Below, one piece after another: positions 1 through 5,160 of a DNA stretch of 5,160 bases. Made by a program: the position numbers and the translations under genes. Source of the stretch: Actinomycetes bacterium. GTDB lineage: Bacteria; Actinomycetota; Acidimicrobiia; Acidimicrobiales; Bog-793. The stretch's first letter is position 1. Every line of letters starts with the position of its first letter. Under the pieces are notes generated by a model. The model did no database searches. It was not told where the DNA came from and saw only the letters and a list, made by a program, of their open reading frames with translations. The DNA lies in assembly GCA_021785095.1 (NCBI GenBank), contig JAJYGM010000652.1, positions 1-5,160 on the forward strand, in the 5' to 3' direction.

Positions 1-78
1 GGCCGTGTACGCCGTGTCGCGCACGTGCCGGGCCAGCTCTGCCGCGATGTCGTTCGTCTCGTCGCCGTGGTCGGGCAT
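1..78 (-). CDS. Partial hypothetical protein, N-terminal 26 codons
   Basis: This is the start of a leftward gene that continues past the left edge. Reading the minus strand from an ATG at 78-76 gives a polar, acidic beginning (MPDHGDETNDIAAEL) followed by an amphipathic stretch (ARHVRDTAYTA), with no stop before the edge. The start is well supported: the purine-rich GAGGAAGGAG lies 6 bases upstream, and an extended -10 promoter on the same strand lies about 60 bases upstream. The visible part has no signal peptide or recognisable motif. The 'ELARHVRDTAYT' segment faintly recalls small actinobacterial proteins of unknown function that continue into a hydrophobic 'VGLGVL'-type stretch, but too little is present to claim a family. 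It is divergent from the glycosyltransferase operon, so any functional link is only positional. Confidence is good that a gene starts here and low for any function. Confidence 0.72.
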   Translation of the reverse strand, partial: MPDHGDETNDIAAELARHVRDTAYTA

Positions 79-84
79 GGAGAG

Positions 85-94
85 CTCCTTCCTC
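85..94 (-). promoter_or_regulatory. Strong ribosome binding site of the leftward gene
   Basis: On the minus strand this reads GAGGAAGGAG, an excellent match to the anti-Shine-Dalgarno sequence, 6 bases from the ATG at 78-76. It is much the best ribosome binding site in the window and fixes the start of the leftward gene. Confidence 0.8.
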
Positions 95-115
95 TGACTG
101 CTCGTGATCGCGTTG

Positions 116-129
116 AGCGCTCCGGCGCT
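116..129 (-). other. Small hairpin in the predicted 5' leader of the leftward gene
   Basis: AGCGC-TCCG-GCGCT forms a perfect 5-bp stem with a 4-base loop. It falls just downstream of the transcription start predicted from the leftward -10 element (about base 132). It may protect the 5' end or may be chance in GC-rich DNA; nothing supports a riboswitch. Confidence 0.25.
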
Positions 130-138
130 TGATGCAAC

Positions 139-165
139 AGTATATCACGTTTTCAACACTTGCAA
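139..165 (-). promoter_or_regulatory. Predicted leftward sigma-70-type promoter with extended -10
   Basis: On the minus strand, TATACT (144-139) differs from the TATAAT consensus at one position. It is preceded by TGA (147-145), making an extended -10 of the form TGnTATACT. A weak -35 candidate, TTGCAA (165-160), lies 15 bases upstream; this short spacing is tolerable because extended -10 promoters depend less on the -35. Transcription would begin near base 132 and leave a leader of about 54 bases before the ATG. The block is conspicuously AT-rich against its surroundings, which supports a real promoter. Confidence 0.6.
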
Positions 166-166
166 G
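159..166. promoter_or_regulatory. Possible operator: 8-bp palindrome over the -35 region
   Basis: CTTGCAAG is a perfect palindrome covering the -35 candidate of the leftward promoter. A related half, TGCAA, occurs at 133-137 on the other side of the -10, and CAACA occurs twice (135-139 and 154-158, 19 bases apart, about two helical turns). This arrangement would suit a regulator bound across the promoter, but no known operator consensus was recognised and the sites are short. Confidence 0.3.
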
Positions 167-192
167 CATTCGGGCCGCCGGTCGCTCGGGCC

Positions 193-268
193 GCCGGAGC
201 GCCCGTCCCGCCGGAGCACCTGCCCGTCCCGCCGGAGCACCTGCGCGTCCCGCCGGGGCGCCCGACCC
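193..268. repeat. GC-rich tandem repeat, units of 17-21-21-17 bases, in the leader of the glycosyltransferase gene
   Basis: Four head-to-tail units run at 193-209, 210-230, 231-251 and 252-268. Each is built from GCCGGAGC followed by GCCCGTCCC; the two central units carry an extra ACCT between these halves and differ from each other at one base (GCCCG versus GCGCG). The last unit has two substitutions. An 11-base direct repeat (CGGGCCGCCGG at 171-181 and 187-197) precedes and overlaps the array. The array lies between the divergent promoter block and the ATG at 301. If translation began at the in-frame TTG at 160, it would encode a Pro-rich stretch with PVPPEHL repeats. That start is not favoured because no ribosome binding site precedes it. 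Confidence 0.75.
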
Positions 269-276
269 GGGCTGGC

Positions 277-284
277 AGGGGGAG
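277..284 (+). promoter_or_regulatory. Weak or distant ribosome binding site for the glycosyltransferase
   Basis: AGGGGGAG is the only purine-rich Shine-Dalgarno-like sequence before the ATG at 301, but its 16-base spacing is longer than usual. No in-frame ATG, GTG or TTG lies closer to it; only CTG codons occur (289 and 298). The ATG remains the best start because the GT-A fold's first beta strand begins about 13 residues after it. Confidence 0.35.
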
Positions 285-300
285 TAGCCTGCCTGTCCTG

Positions 301-3300
301 ATGACGGAGGGGTCGGCGAGCGCGGCGCGCGCCCCAGCGGTGGTTGCCATATTGGTCACCACCGATCCAGGTCCCTGGTTCGAGGAGACCCTGCAGGCGC
401 TGGCGGCGCAGGACTACGACAACCTCTCGGTGCTGGTGCTCGTCGCCGGCGGCTCTTCCGACCCCACTGAGATGGTGGCGCGCGTTCTTCCCGAAGCGTT
501 CGTGCGCCGGCTGCCCGAGAGCGAGGGGTTCGCCGCTGCGGTCGACGAGGCGCTGTGGATGGTCGAAGGGGCGTCGTTCTTCCTCCTGTGCCACGACGAC
601 TGCGCTCCCTCGCCGGACGCCGTGCACCTCATGGTCGAAGAGTCGTTCCGCTCCAACGCCGGGATCGTGTGCCCGAAGATGGTCCACTGGGACGAGCCGC
701 GGGCGTTGCTCCATGTCGGCCAGGGGATCGACAAGACCGGCGCCGTCGTCGAGCGGGTGCAAGTCGGCGAGATGGACGCGGGCCAGCACGACGCGGTCCG
801 AGACGTGTTCGTCGCGCCGGGAGGCTGCACGCTCGTGCGTGGTGACCTCTTCCGTGCGCTCGGCGGCTACGACGCCGCGATCGTCGCGATGGGGCAGGAC
901 CTCGACCTGTCGTGGCGAGCCCACGTCGCCGGTGCGCGCGTCGTCGTCGCGCCGTCCGCGACGGCGCGCCATCTCGGGCTCGTCGCGGCCGGCTGCAGGC
1001 CGCCCCCGCCATCGGACGCCCCCTCACTCCAAGCGCTCCAGAGGCGCCACGAGCTTGGCGCCGTCCTCACCTGCTATTCGTGGACCCACCTGGTGCGGGT
1101 CGTGCCCCAGGCATTCCTCCTCGCGCTCGGAGAAGCCGTGGTGGCGAGGCTCGCCGGGGACCGGCGGCGGGCACGTGCGGTCGTTCACGCGTGGCGCTGG
1201 AACCTCGCCCGGTGGAGGGAGCTGCGACCCCGGCGAGCAGCCTTGGCCGCCGTGCGCGTCGTCAGCGACGCCGAGGTCCGCAGCCTTCAGGTGCGCGGGA
1301 GCGCGCGGCTGTCGACGTACGTCTCGCGGCTCACGCACCAAGGCCTCGAGGTCGCGCACGGTCGGCAACCGGGCCGCCCGCCCGAGGTCCTGGCTCCCGA
1401 TCTGCCAGTGCCGGGCGGAAACGGGGCTGGGGCCGAGGTCGCCGGCTCGATCGGCCTGGGCTTCGACGACGACGCGGGCTTCGACGATCTCGACGATCTC
1501 GGACACAGGGGAAGGCGCACGCGCGGGAAGGGGTCGGTGGGCATCTTCGCGTCGCGCCGGTCCCGGGTCTTGGCGTACCTCGTCGCGTCCCTCGTCATCG
1601 TCGTGGGCTCCCGCGCGCTCATCGGATCGTCGGTGCCGCTCGTCGGGCAGTTCGTCCCGTTCCCTCCGTGGACGGACCTCTGGCACCAGCTCTTCGCGTC
1701 GTGGCAGCCCGCGGGCACCGGCTCACACGCGCCAGCCAGCCCGGCCTACGGTTTCCTCGCGCTGGCGGGGACGGTGCTCTTCGGGCGGAGCGGCCTCCTC
1801 CAGCAAGTAGCGGTCTTCGCGTGCTTCCCACTGGGTGCGTGGGGAATGTCCCGGCTGCTCGGGCCCTTCCGCTCCGCGCCCGGTCGCCTTGTCGCGACGC
1901 TCGCGTACCTCGCGCTGCCGCTTGCGGTCGACGCACTCGGGCGCGGTCGCTGGGACGGTCTCGTCGCGTACGCAGCGACCCCGTGGGTGGTCCTGCAGCT
2001 CGCGCGGGCAACCGGGCTCGAGCCCTTCAGCTCCCCGGCACCGTCGCCCGTCAAGAACGTTGCCGTCGCTGCCGACCTCGAGGCGACGGAGCCCACCACC
2101 GCGGCGGGCACGTGGAGGCGGCGTCTTGGCGGACGCCTCCTCTGGCTCGGCGCGCTCGAGGCGGTGGCGATGTCGTTCGCGCCGGCGATGGTGGTCGTCG
2201 TCCTCGTCGCCGGCCTCGGACTGGCCTGCGGATCGGTCGTCGCCGGCGGCGCCCGTCGGGGAGCGCGGGCCCTCGTCGTCGCCTCCGGGGGGACGTTGGT
2301 CGCCGCGGTGCTGTGCACGCCGTGGGTCGTGGGGACGCTGCTCGCCGGTCGCGGCGCGCTGTCGGTCCTCGGGCTCGCCGCAGACCCCGCGTCCGCCCCC
2401 GGCTGGGGGGGGCTGTTGCGGATGGCAGTCGGCCCCGTCGGAGGCTCACCGCTCGCGTGGCTTCTCCCCGGGGCGGCTGCCTGCGCGCTCCTTCTTGCGC
2501 GCAACGAGCGCCTCGCGTGGGTGATCCGGCTGTGGGCAGTCGCTCTGCCCGCGTGGTTCCTCGCGCTCGTCGCGGCGAAAGGCTGGGCGGTCCCGTTCGC
2601 GCCGTCGGTGGACGTGCTCCTCGCTCCCGCCGCGGTGGCGGTGGCCGGCGCGGCGGGCCTCGGCGTCGCCGCGTTCGAGACCGACCTCGCGGGCTACGGG
2701 TTCGGCTGGCGACAGGGGCTCGCAGTGCTCTCGGTCGCGGCCCTCGCGGTCGGGGTCTTGCCGACGGTGGCGGAGGCCACCGACGGCAGGTGGGGGCTGC
2801 CCTCGTCTGGGTACCGGGGCGCGATCGCCTTCCCCGCCTTAAGGAAGGGGTCGCCCGGCTATCGCGTGCTGTGGCTCGGCGACCCGCAGGCGCTTCCGTC
2901 CGGCGGCTGGGCGATCGGACCCGGGTTGGCCTATGCCACGTCGACGGACGGGACACCGACGCTGCTCGACCTCTGGCCTCCCGCGACACCGGGAAGCGCC
3001 GGCCGAATAGCGCCGGCGCTCCGGGTCGCGATGCGCGGCGAGACGGTGCAGCTCGGTCGTGCGCTGGCCGCTGCACGGATCCGCTACGTGGTCGCAGTGT
3101 CCGCGCTCGCGCCGCGCTCGCCAGGGTCCCCTTCCACATCGACATACCCCTTGGCGCGCGGGCTCGCCGCCGCGCTCGCACGGCAGCCACAGCTGCGCAC
3201 AGTGCCGGTGGGCCCCAGCGGTCTCAGTGTGTTCGAGAACACGGCCTTCACCGCCGGCCCACGCGCGCCGTCGGTGACCTCGGCAGGTGCCGGGGGCATC

Positions 3301-3597
3301 GCCGGGATGCTCGATCCCCTGGGTGCTGCGCTGGAGCTGTTCGCGTGGGTGGTCGTGGCTGCCGCGATCGTTGGGCGGCGACGGTGGCTCGACTGGTGGT
3401 GGGGACCAGCGGTGCGTGCCCGCAGGAGACGGCGTGCGCCGCACGATCGGCCCGCCGAGGGGGAGGTCCGGACGTCGTCCGCCGCGAGCGGGCGGCTCGA
3501 CACGCGGACGGGATCGACCTCGGAGTCCCTCGGCGTACGTCTCGCGAGCGCCGTGCCGGAAGAGCAGCCCGGCCGAGACGTCGGAGCGGACGGGTGA
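301..3597 (+). CDS. Large membrane glycosyltransferase: GT family 2 (GT-A) domain fused to a polytopic membrane region
   Basis: The protein has 1098 residues from the ATG at 301. Residues 13-230 form a family 2 (GT-A fold) glycosyltransferase domain. The first strand is VVAILVTT; the metal/nucleotide motif is HDDC (D99, D100) followed by P103; then comes VAPGGCTLVR (171-180); and the catalytic-base-type motif is QDLDLSWR (D200, D202, W205, R206) followed by H224. The usual Asp of the 'VDxGS' uracil-binding loop is replaced: residues 48-54 read VAGGSSD, with Ala49. Residues 262-287 are a hydrophobic, possibly membrane-associated helix. A linker at 386-410 changes from acidic (FDD repeats) to basic. 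About ten hydrophobic segments follow between 422 and 822, then a predicted extracytoplasmic domain (about 823-1005), a last helix (1006-1025) and an Arg-rich cytoplasmic tail. The protein probably transfers a sugar from a nucleotide donor to a membrane acceptor for the cell envelope; donor and acceptor cannot be read from the sequence. An upstream in-frame TTG at 160 would add 47 Pro-rich residues but lacks a ribosome binding site. The gene overlaps the next one by 4 bases. Confidence 0.85.
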   Translation: MTEGSASAARAPAVVAILVTTDPGPWFEETLQALAAQDYDNLSVLVLVAGGSSDPTEMVARVLPEAFVRRLPESEGFAAAVDEALWMVEGASFFLLCHDDCAPSPDAVHLMVEESFRSNAGIVCPKMVHWDEPRALLHVGQGIDKTGAVVERVQVGEMDAGQHDAVRDVFVAPGGCTLVRGDLFRALGGYDAAIVAMGQDLDLSWRAHVAGARVVVAPSATARHLGLVAAGCRPPPPSDAPSLQALQRRHELGAVLTCYSWTHLVRVVPQAFLLALGEAVVARLAGDRRRARAVVHAWRWNLARWRELRPRRAALAAVRVVSDAEVRSLQVRGSARLSTYVSRLTHQGLEVAHGRQPGRPPEVLAPDLPVPGGNGAGAEVAGSIGLGFDDDAGFDDLDDLGHRGRRTRGKGSVGIFASRRSRVLAYLVASLVIVVGSRALIGSSVPLVGQFVPFPPWTDLWHQLFASWQPAGTGSHAPASPAYGFLALAGTVLFGRSGLLQQVAVFACFPLGAWGMSRLLGPFRSAPGRLVATLAYLALPLAVDALGRGRWDGLVAYAATPWVVLQLARATGLEPFSSPAPSPVKNVAVAADLEATEPTTAAGTWRRRLGGRLLWLGALEAVAMSFAPAMVVVVLVAGLGLACGSVVAGGARRGARALVVASGGTLVAAVLCTPWVVGTLLAGRGALSVLGLAADPASAPGWGGLLRMAVGPVGGSPLAWLLPGAAACALLLARNERLAWVIRLWAVALPAWFLALVAAKGWAVPFAPSVDVLLAPAAVAVAGAAGLGVAAFETDLAGYGFGWRQGLAVLSVAALAVGVLPTVAEATDGRWGLPSSGYRGAIAFPALRKGSPGYRVLWLGDPQALPSGGWAIGPGLAYATSTDGTPTLLDLWPPATPGSAGRIAPALRVAMRGETVQLGRALAAARIRYVVAVSALAPRSPGSPSTSTYPLARGLAAALARQPQLRTVPVGPSGLSVFENTAFTAGPRAPSVTSAGAGGIAGMLDPLGAALELFAWVVVAAAIVGRRRWLDWWWGPAVRARRRRRAPHDRPAEGEVRTSSAASGRLDTRTGSTSESLGVRLASAVPEEQPGRDVGADG
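3583..3586 (+). promoter_or_regulatory. Ribosome binding site inside the glycosyltransferase 3' end, deciding the GTG start
   Basis: GGAG lies 7 bases before the GTG at 3594, within the last codons of the glycosyltransferase gene. With the GTGA start/stop overlap it supports translational coupling. It also argues for GTG 3594 over the much earlier start permitted by the long open frame. Confidence 0.6.
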
Positions 3598-5093
3598 CGG
3601 TCGCTGCCGCCCGGCGGAGGGACGGCGGACGCGGCAGGTTTGCCGCGCTCGCGGCCCTCGCGGCCGCGGTCGCCCTGGGCGGGTTCCTCGGCACGGTCGC
3701 GGCGCGAAATCCCCCGAGGACCATGCTGCAGCCGGCGGCGCTCGCGGCGGAAGCGGCACCTGCGGGCTCGGCGTCCTCGAGCTGGTACTGCCCGGCCGCT
3801 CCTGGTCCCGCCGCGCGCGCCGGCAAGACGGAGCTCCTCCTCGTCAACGCCGCACCACGGGCGGTCCAGGTCGACGCGGTGATCGTGGACGCACAGGGTT
3901 CCCAGCGCCAGCACGAACTCGAGCTGGGGCCGCACGCAGAGGCGGGGCTCGTTCCCGCACAGGTGATCGACGGCGTGTGGCTCGCGGCCCGCATCCTGGT
4001 GGCGGGCGGCGCGGTCAGCGTGACGGAGCTCGTCGACGGCCGCACCGGGCGCTCCGTCACCCCGTGCGCGTCCGAGGTCGCGTCCCGCTGGTACTTCGCC
4101 TCAGGCTCGACCCGTGAGGGGAGCACGCTGCGTGTCACCCTCTTCAATCCGACGCCGAACCTCGCGGTCGTCGACCTCTCGTTCGTGACCGCCTCCGGCT
4201 CGACAAACCCGGCGCCGTTCCAAGGGGTCGTCGTCGCGCCATGGGACCTGCGCGTGCTGACAGTCGGCGCCTACGTGCAGAACCAGGCGTCGATCGCGAC
4301 GGCCGTCACCGCGCGATCGGGAGCGGTCGTCGCAGGCGAGCTCCAGCTCTACGGCCCTGACGGGGCCGGCGGCGTCGCGTTCGAGCTCGGGGCACCAGCG
4401 ATGTCCACCCTCTCGGACCTGCCCGCCGTCGAGGACGCGACGGGCGGGTCGTCGGAGCTCGTCGTCTTCAACCCGTCTGCGCGCAGCGAGCGCGTCGACG
4501 TCGCGGTGCGGCTCCCGAGCGGGCCAGTCCACCCCTTCACGCAGGTGCTCGGCCCGAAGAGCGTCTGGACGTTGCCCACGAGCGAGCAGATCCGGATCGC
4601 GCTGGAGGAGCGCTACACGGTGCAGGTGCGCGCCTTCGGCCCAGGCGTCGTGGTCGCCCGGGTCGGCGCGGGCACGCCCCATGGCCCCGCGCCGTGGTGG
4701 GCGCAGGACGTGACCGTCACCGGCGCCCAGGCGAGCGCAGCTCGCAGCTGGGTGGTCGTGGCACCCCCCGCCGTCCCACGGGCAGCCGCGGCCACGTCGT
4801 CCACGGCCACGTCGTCCACGGCCACGTCGTCCACGGCCCACCCGAGCCCGGCTTCGTGGAGGATCGTGCTCGAGAACCCCCGCCGTGGTCCGCTGTGGGT
4901 CGAGGTGACCTCGTGGGCGGGTGCGCGCCGCCACGCCCAGGTCGTGCAGGTGCCGGCGTTCGGCGAGGCGACAGCGGTGGTGCCGGCCGGCCCCGCGTTC
5001 GTACGCGCCGACGCCGCTGTCGCCGTGATGGGTGACGCGTCGCCCTCGGGCTCGGTCGGCGTCGTCGGGATCCCGGCGGTGCCGTTGCGCTGA
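3594..5093 (+). CDS. Membrane-anchored extracytoplasmic protein, DUF5719-like
   Basis: The protein has 499 residues from the GTG that overlaps the upstream TGA. A basic N-terminus (RRRDGGRGR) precedes one hydrophobic segment (about 15-36), so it is most likely a signal anchor with the rest outside the membrane; no lipobox Cys follows. The body is beta-rich and contains four copies of a motif in which hydrophobic residues lead to N(P) and then V-D/E-hydrophobic with a Gly turn: 81-102 (LLLVNAAPRAVQVDA), 181-202 (VTLFNPTPNLAVVDL), 289-310 (LVVFNPSARSERVDV) and 424-443 (IVLENPRRGPLWVEV). SSWYCP (62-67) and SRWYF (164-168) introduce the first two modules. The only cysteines are C66 and C158, a plausible disulfide. 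An ATSST x3 linker (400-414) separates the last module. WYCP/WYF, the LFNP motif and the position after a large GT2 gene match my knowledge of DUF5719, whose function is unknown. No catalytic motif was seen, so a structural, binding or partner role is more likely than an enzymatic one. Confidence 0.82.
   Translation: MTVAAARRRDGGRGRFAALAALAAAVALGGFLGTVAARNPPRTMLQPAALAAEAAPAGSASSSWYCPAAPGPAARAGKTELLLVNAAPRAVQVDAVIVDAQGSQRQHELELGPHAEAGLVPAQVIDGVWLAARILVAGGAVSVTELVDGRTGRSVTPCASEVASRWYFASGSTREGSTLRVTLFNPTPNLAVVDLSFVTASGSTNPAPFQGVVVAPWDLRVLTVGAYVQNQASIATAVTARSGAVVAGELQLYGPDGAGGVAFELGAPAMSTLSDLPAVEDATGGSSELVVFNPSARSERVDVAVRLPSGPVHPFTQVLGPKSVWTLPTSEQIRIALEERYTVQVRAFGPGVVVARVGAGTPHGPAPWWAQDVTVTGAQASAARSWVVVAPPAVPRAAAATSSTATSSTATSSTAHPSPASWRIVLENPRRGPLWVEVTSWAGARRHAQVVQVPAFGEATAVVPAGPAFVRADAAVAVMGDASPSGSVGVVGIPAVPLR
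4791..4835 (+). repeat. Three perfect 15-bp tandem repeats encoding ATSST x3
   Basis: GCCACGTCGTCCACG is repeated three times without a mismatch (4791-4805, 4806-4820, 4821-4835), in frame with the DUF5719-like gene, giving Ala-Thr-Ser-Ser-Thr three times (residues 400-414). The unit is a multiple of three, so gain or loss of copies keeps the frame. The encoded stretch is a flexible Ser/Thr/Ala linker between beta modules. It continues into AHPSPAS, which is typical of extracytoplasmic linkers and could be O-glycosylated. Confidence 0.9.
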
Positions 5094-5109
5094 ACGGCGC
5101 TAGCCGTTC
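5092..5109 (+). terminator. Hairpin overlapping the stop codon, possible terminator
   Basis: GAACGGC-GCTA-GCCGTTC is a perfect 7-bp stem with a 4-base loop, starting at the second base of the TGA stop codon. No T-run follows (CATCGTCATT), so it is not a canonical intrinsic terminator. Actinobacterial terminators often lack a T-run, so it may still end or stabilise the mRNA. It is symmetrical and could serve a convergent transcript too. Confidence 0.45.
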
Positions 5110-5160
5110 CATCGTCATTGAGCCGCAGGGCGGCCTGACGCATCAGCGGGGCCGAGCGCT
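5110..5160. other. Unassigned right edge
   Basis: These 51 bases show no convincing start with a ribosome binding site on the plus strand. On the minus strand one frame reads ALGPADASGRPAAQ and then stops (TGA, complement of 5115-5117), so the C-terminus of a convergent gene could end here. The frame is too short to support this, and open frames are common by chance in such GC-rich DNA. Confidence 0.2.

Noticed and set aside
193..268. Possible CRISPR array.
   Set aside because: The units are contiguous and 17-21 bases long, with no unique spacers and no cas genes.
160..300. A 47-residue N-terminal extension of the glycosyltransferase from TTG 160.
   Set aside because: It has no ribosome binding site, consists of tandem-repeat-coded Pro-rich sequence, lies within the predicted promoter and leader region, and is not needed for the GT-A fold. 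ATG 301 is preferred.
145..972. A 275-codon minus-strand open frame opposite the GT2 domain.
   Set aside because: It is Arg/Asp/His-rich, has no recognisable fold or ribosome binding site, and lies opposite a clear conserved domain on the plus strand.
2051..3190. A 379-codon minus-strand open frame opposite the membrane region.
   Set aside because: It is overwhelmingly Arg/Pro/Ala/Ser, the usual antisense shadow of a GC-rich membrane protein gene, with no domain or start signal.
912..3593. The open frame of the DUF5719-like gene extends back to 912, overlapping most of the glycosyltransferase gene.
   Set aside because: The upstream part translates to Arg/Ala/Gly/Pro-rich sequence without domains, typical of an off-frame in GC-rich DNA. 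The GTG at 3594 has a ribosome binding site, a GTGA overlap and a proper signal anchor right after it.
4613..5143. A minus-strand open frame with TWPWT-like repeats or VDDVAVDDVA repeats opposite 4791-4835.
   Set aside because: The repetitive peptides are only the antisense reading of the ATSST minisatellite; no ribosome binding site or domain supports a gene.

Overview
The window is very GC-rich, with long open frames on both strands, strong G/C preference at third codon positions and a GTG start. This points to a high-GC actinobacterium, possibly of the Acidimicrobiia type; that lineage guess rests on composition and gene pairing only. No RNA gene, insertion sequence, integrase or CRISPR array was seen.

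Layout: (1) bases 1-78 hold the first 26 codons of a leftward gene that runs off the left edge and has a strong ribosome binding site. (2) Bases 79-300 are a divergent intergenic region. It has a strikingly AT-rich block (about 129-170) with a good leftward extended -10 promoter, followed by a short GC-rich tandem repeat (193-268). (3) Bases 301-3597 encode a large (1098 aa) membrane protein: a cytoplasmic GT-A family 2 glycosyltransferase domain, a charged linker, a polytopic membrane region, an extracytoplasmic domain, a last membrane helix and an Arg-rich tail. (4) Bases 3594-5093 encode a 499 aa membrane-anchored, mostly extracytoplasmic protein that looks like the DUF5719 family. Its GTG start overlaps the TGA stop of the glycosyltransferase (GTGA). 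(5) Bases 5092-5160 hold a perfect short hairpin at the stop codon and about 50 unassigned bases.

The two complete genes form a tight, translationally coupled pair. From general knowledge, large GT2/membrane proteins next to DUF5719 proteins recur in Actinobacteria near a whiB-type regulator, DUF3499, phosphomannomutase and mannose-6-phosphate isomerase genes. This suggests an envelope glycan or glycoconjugate pathway whose product is not known. The working model is that the glycosyltransferase acts at the inner face of the membrane, its polytopic half handles a lipid-linked or exported product, and the DUF5719 protein works with it outside the membrane.

The main points worth following are the possible two-enzyme architecture of the large protein, its missing canonical nucleotide-binding Asp, a four-fold internal repeat in the DUF5719-like protein, and two in-register tandem repeats.
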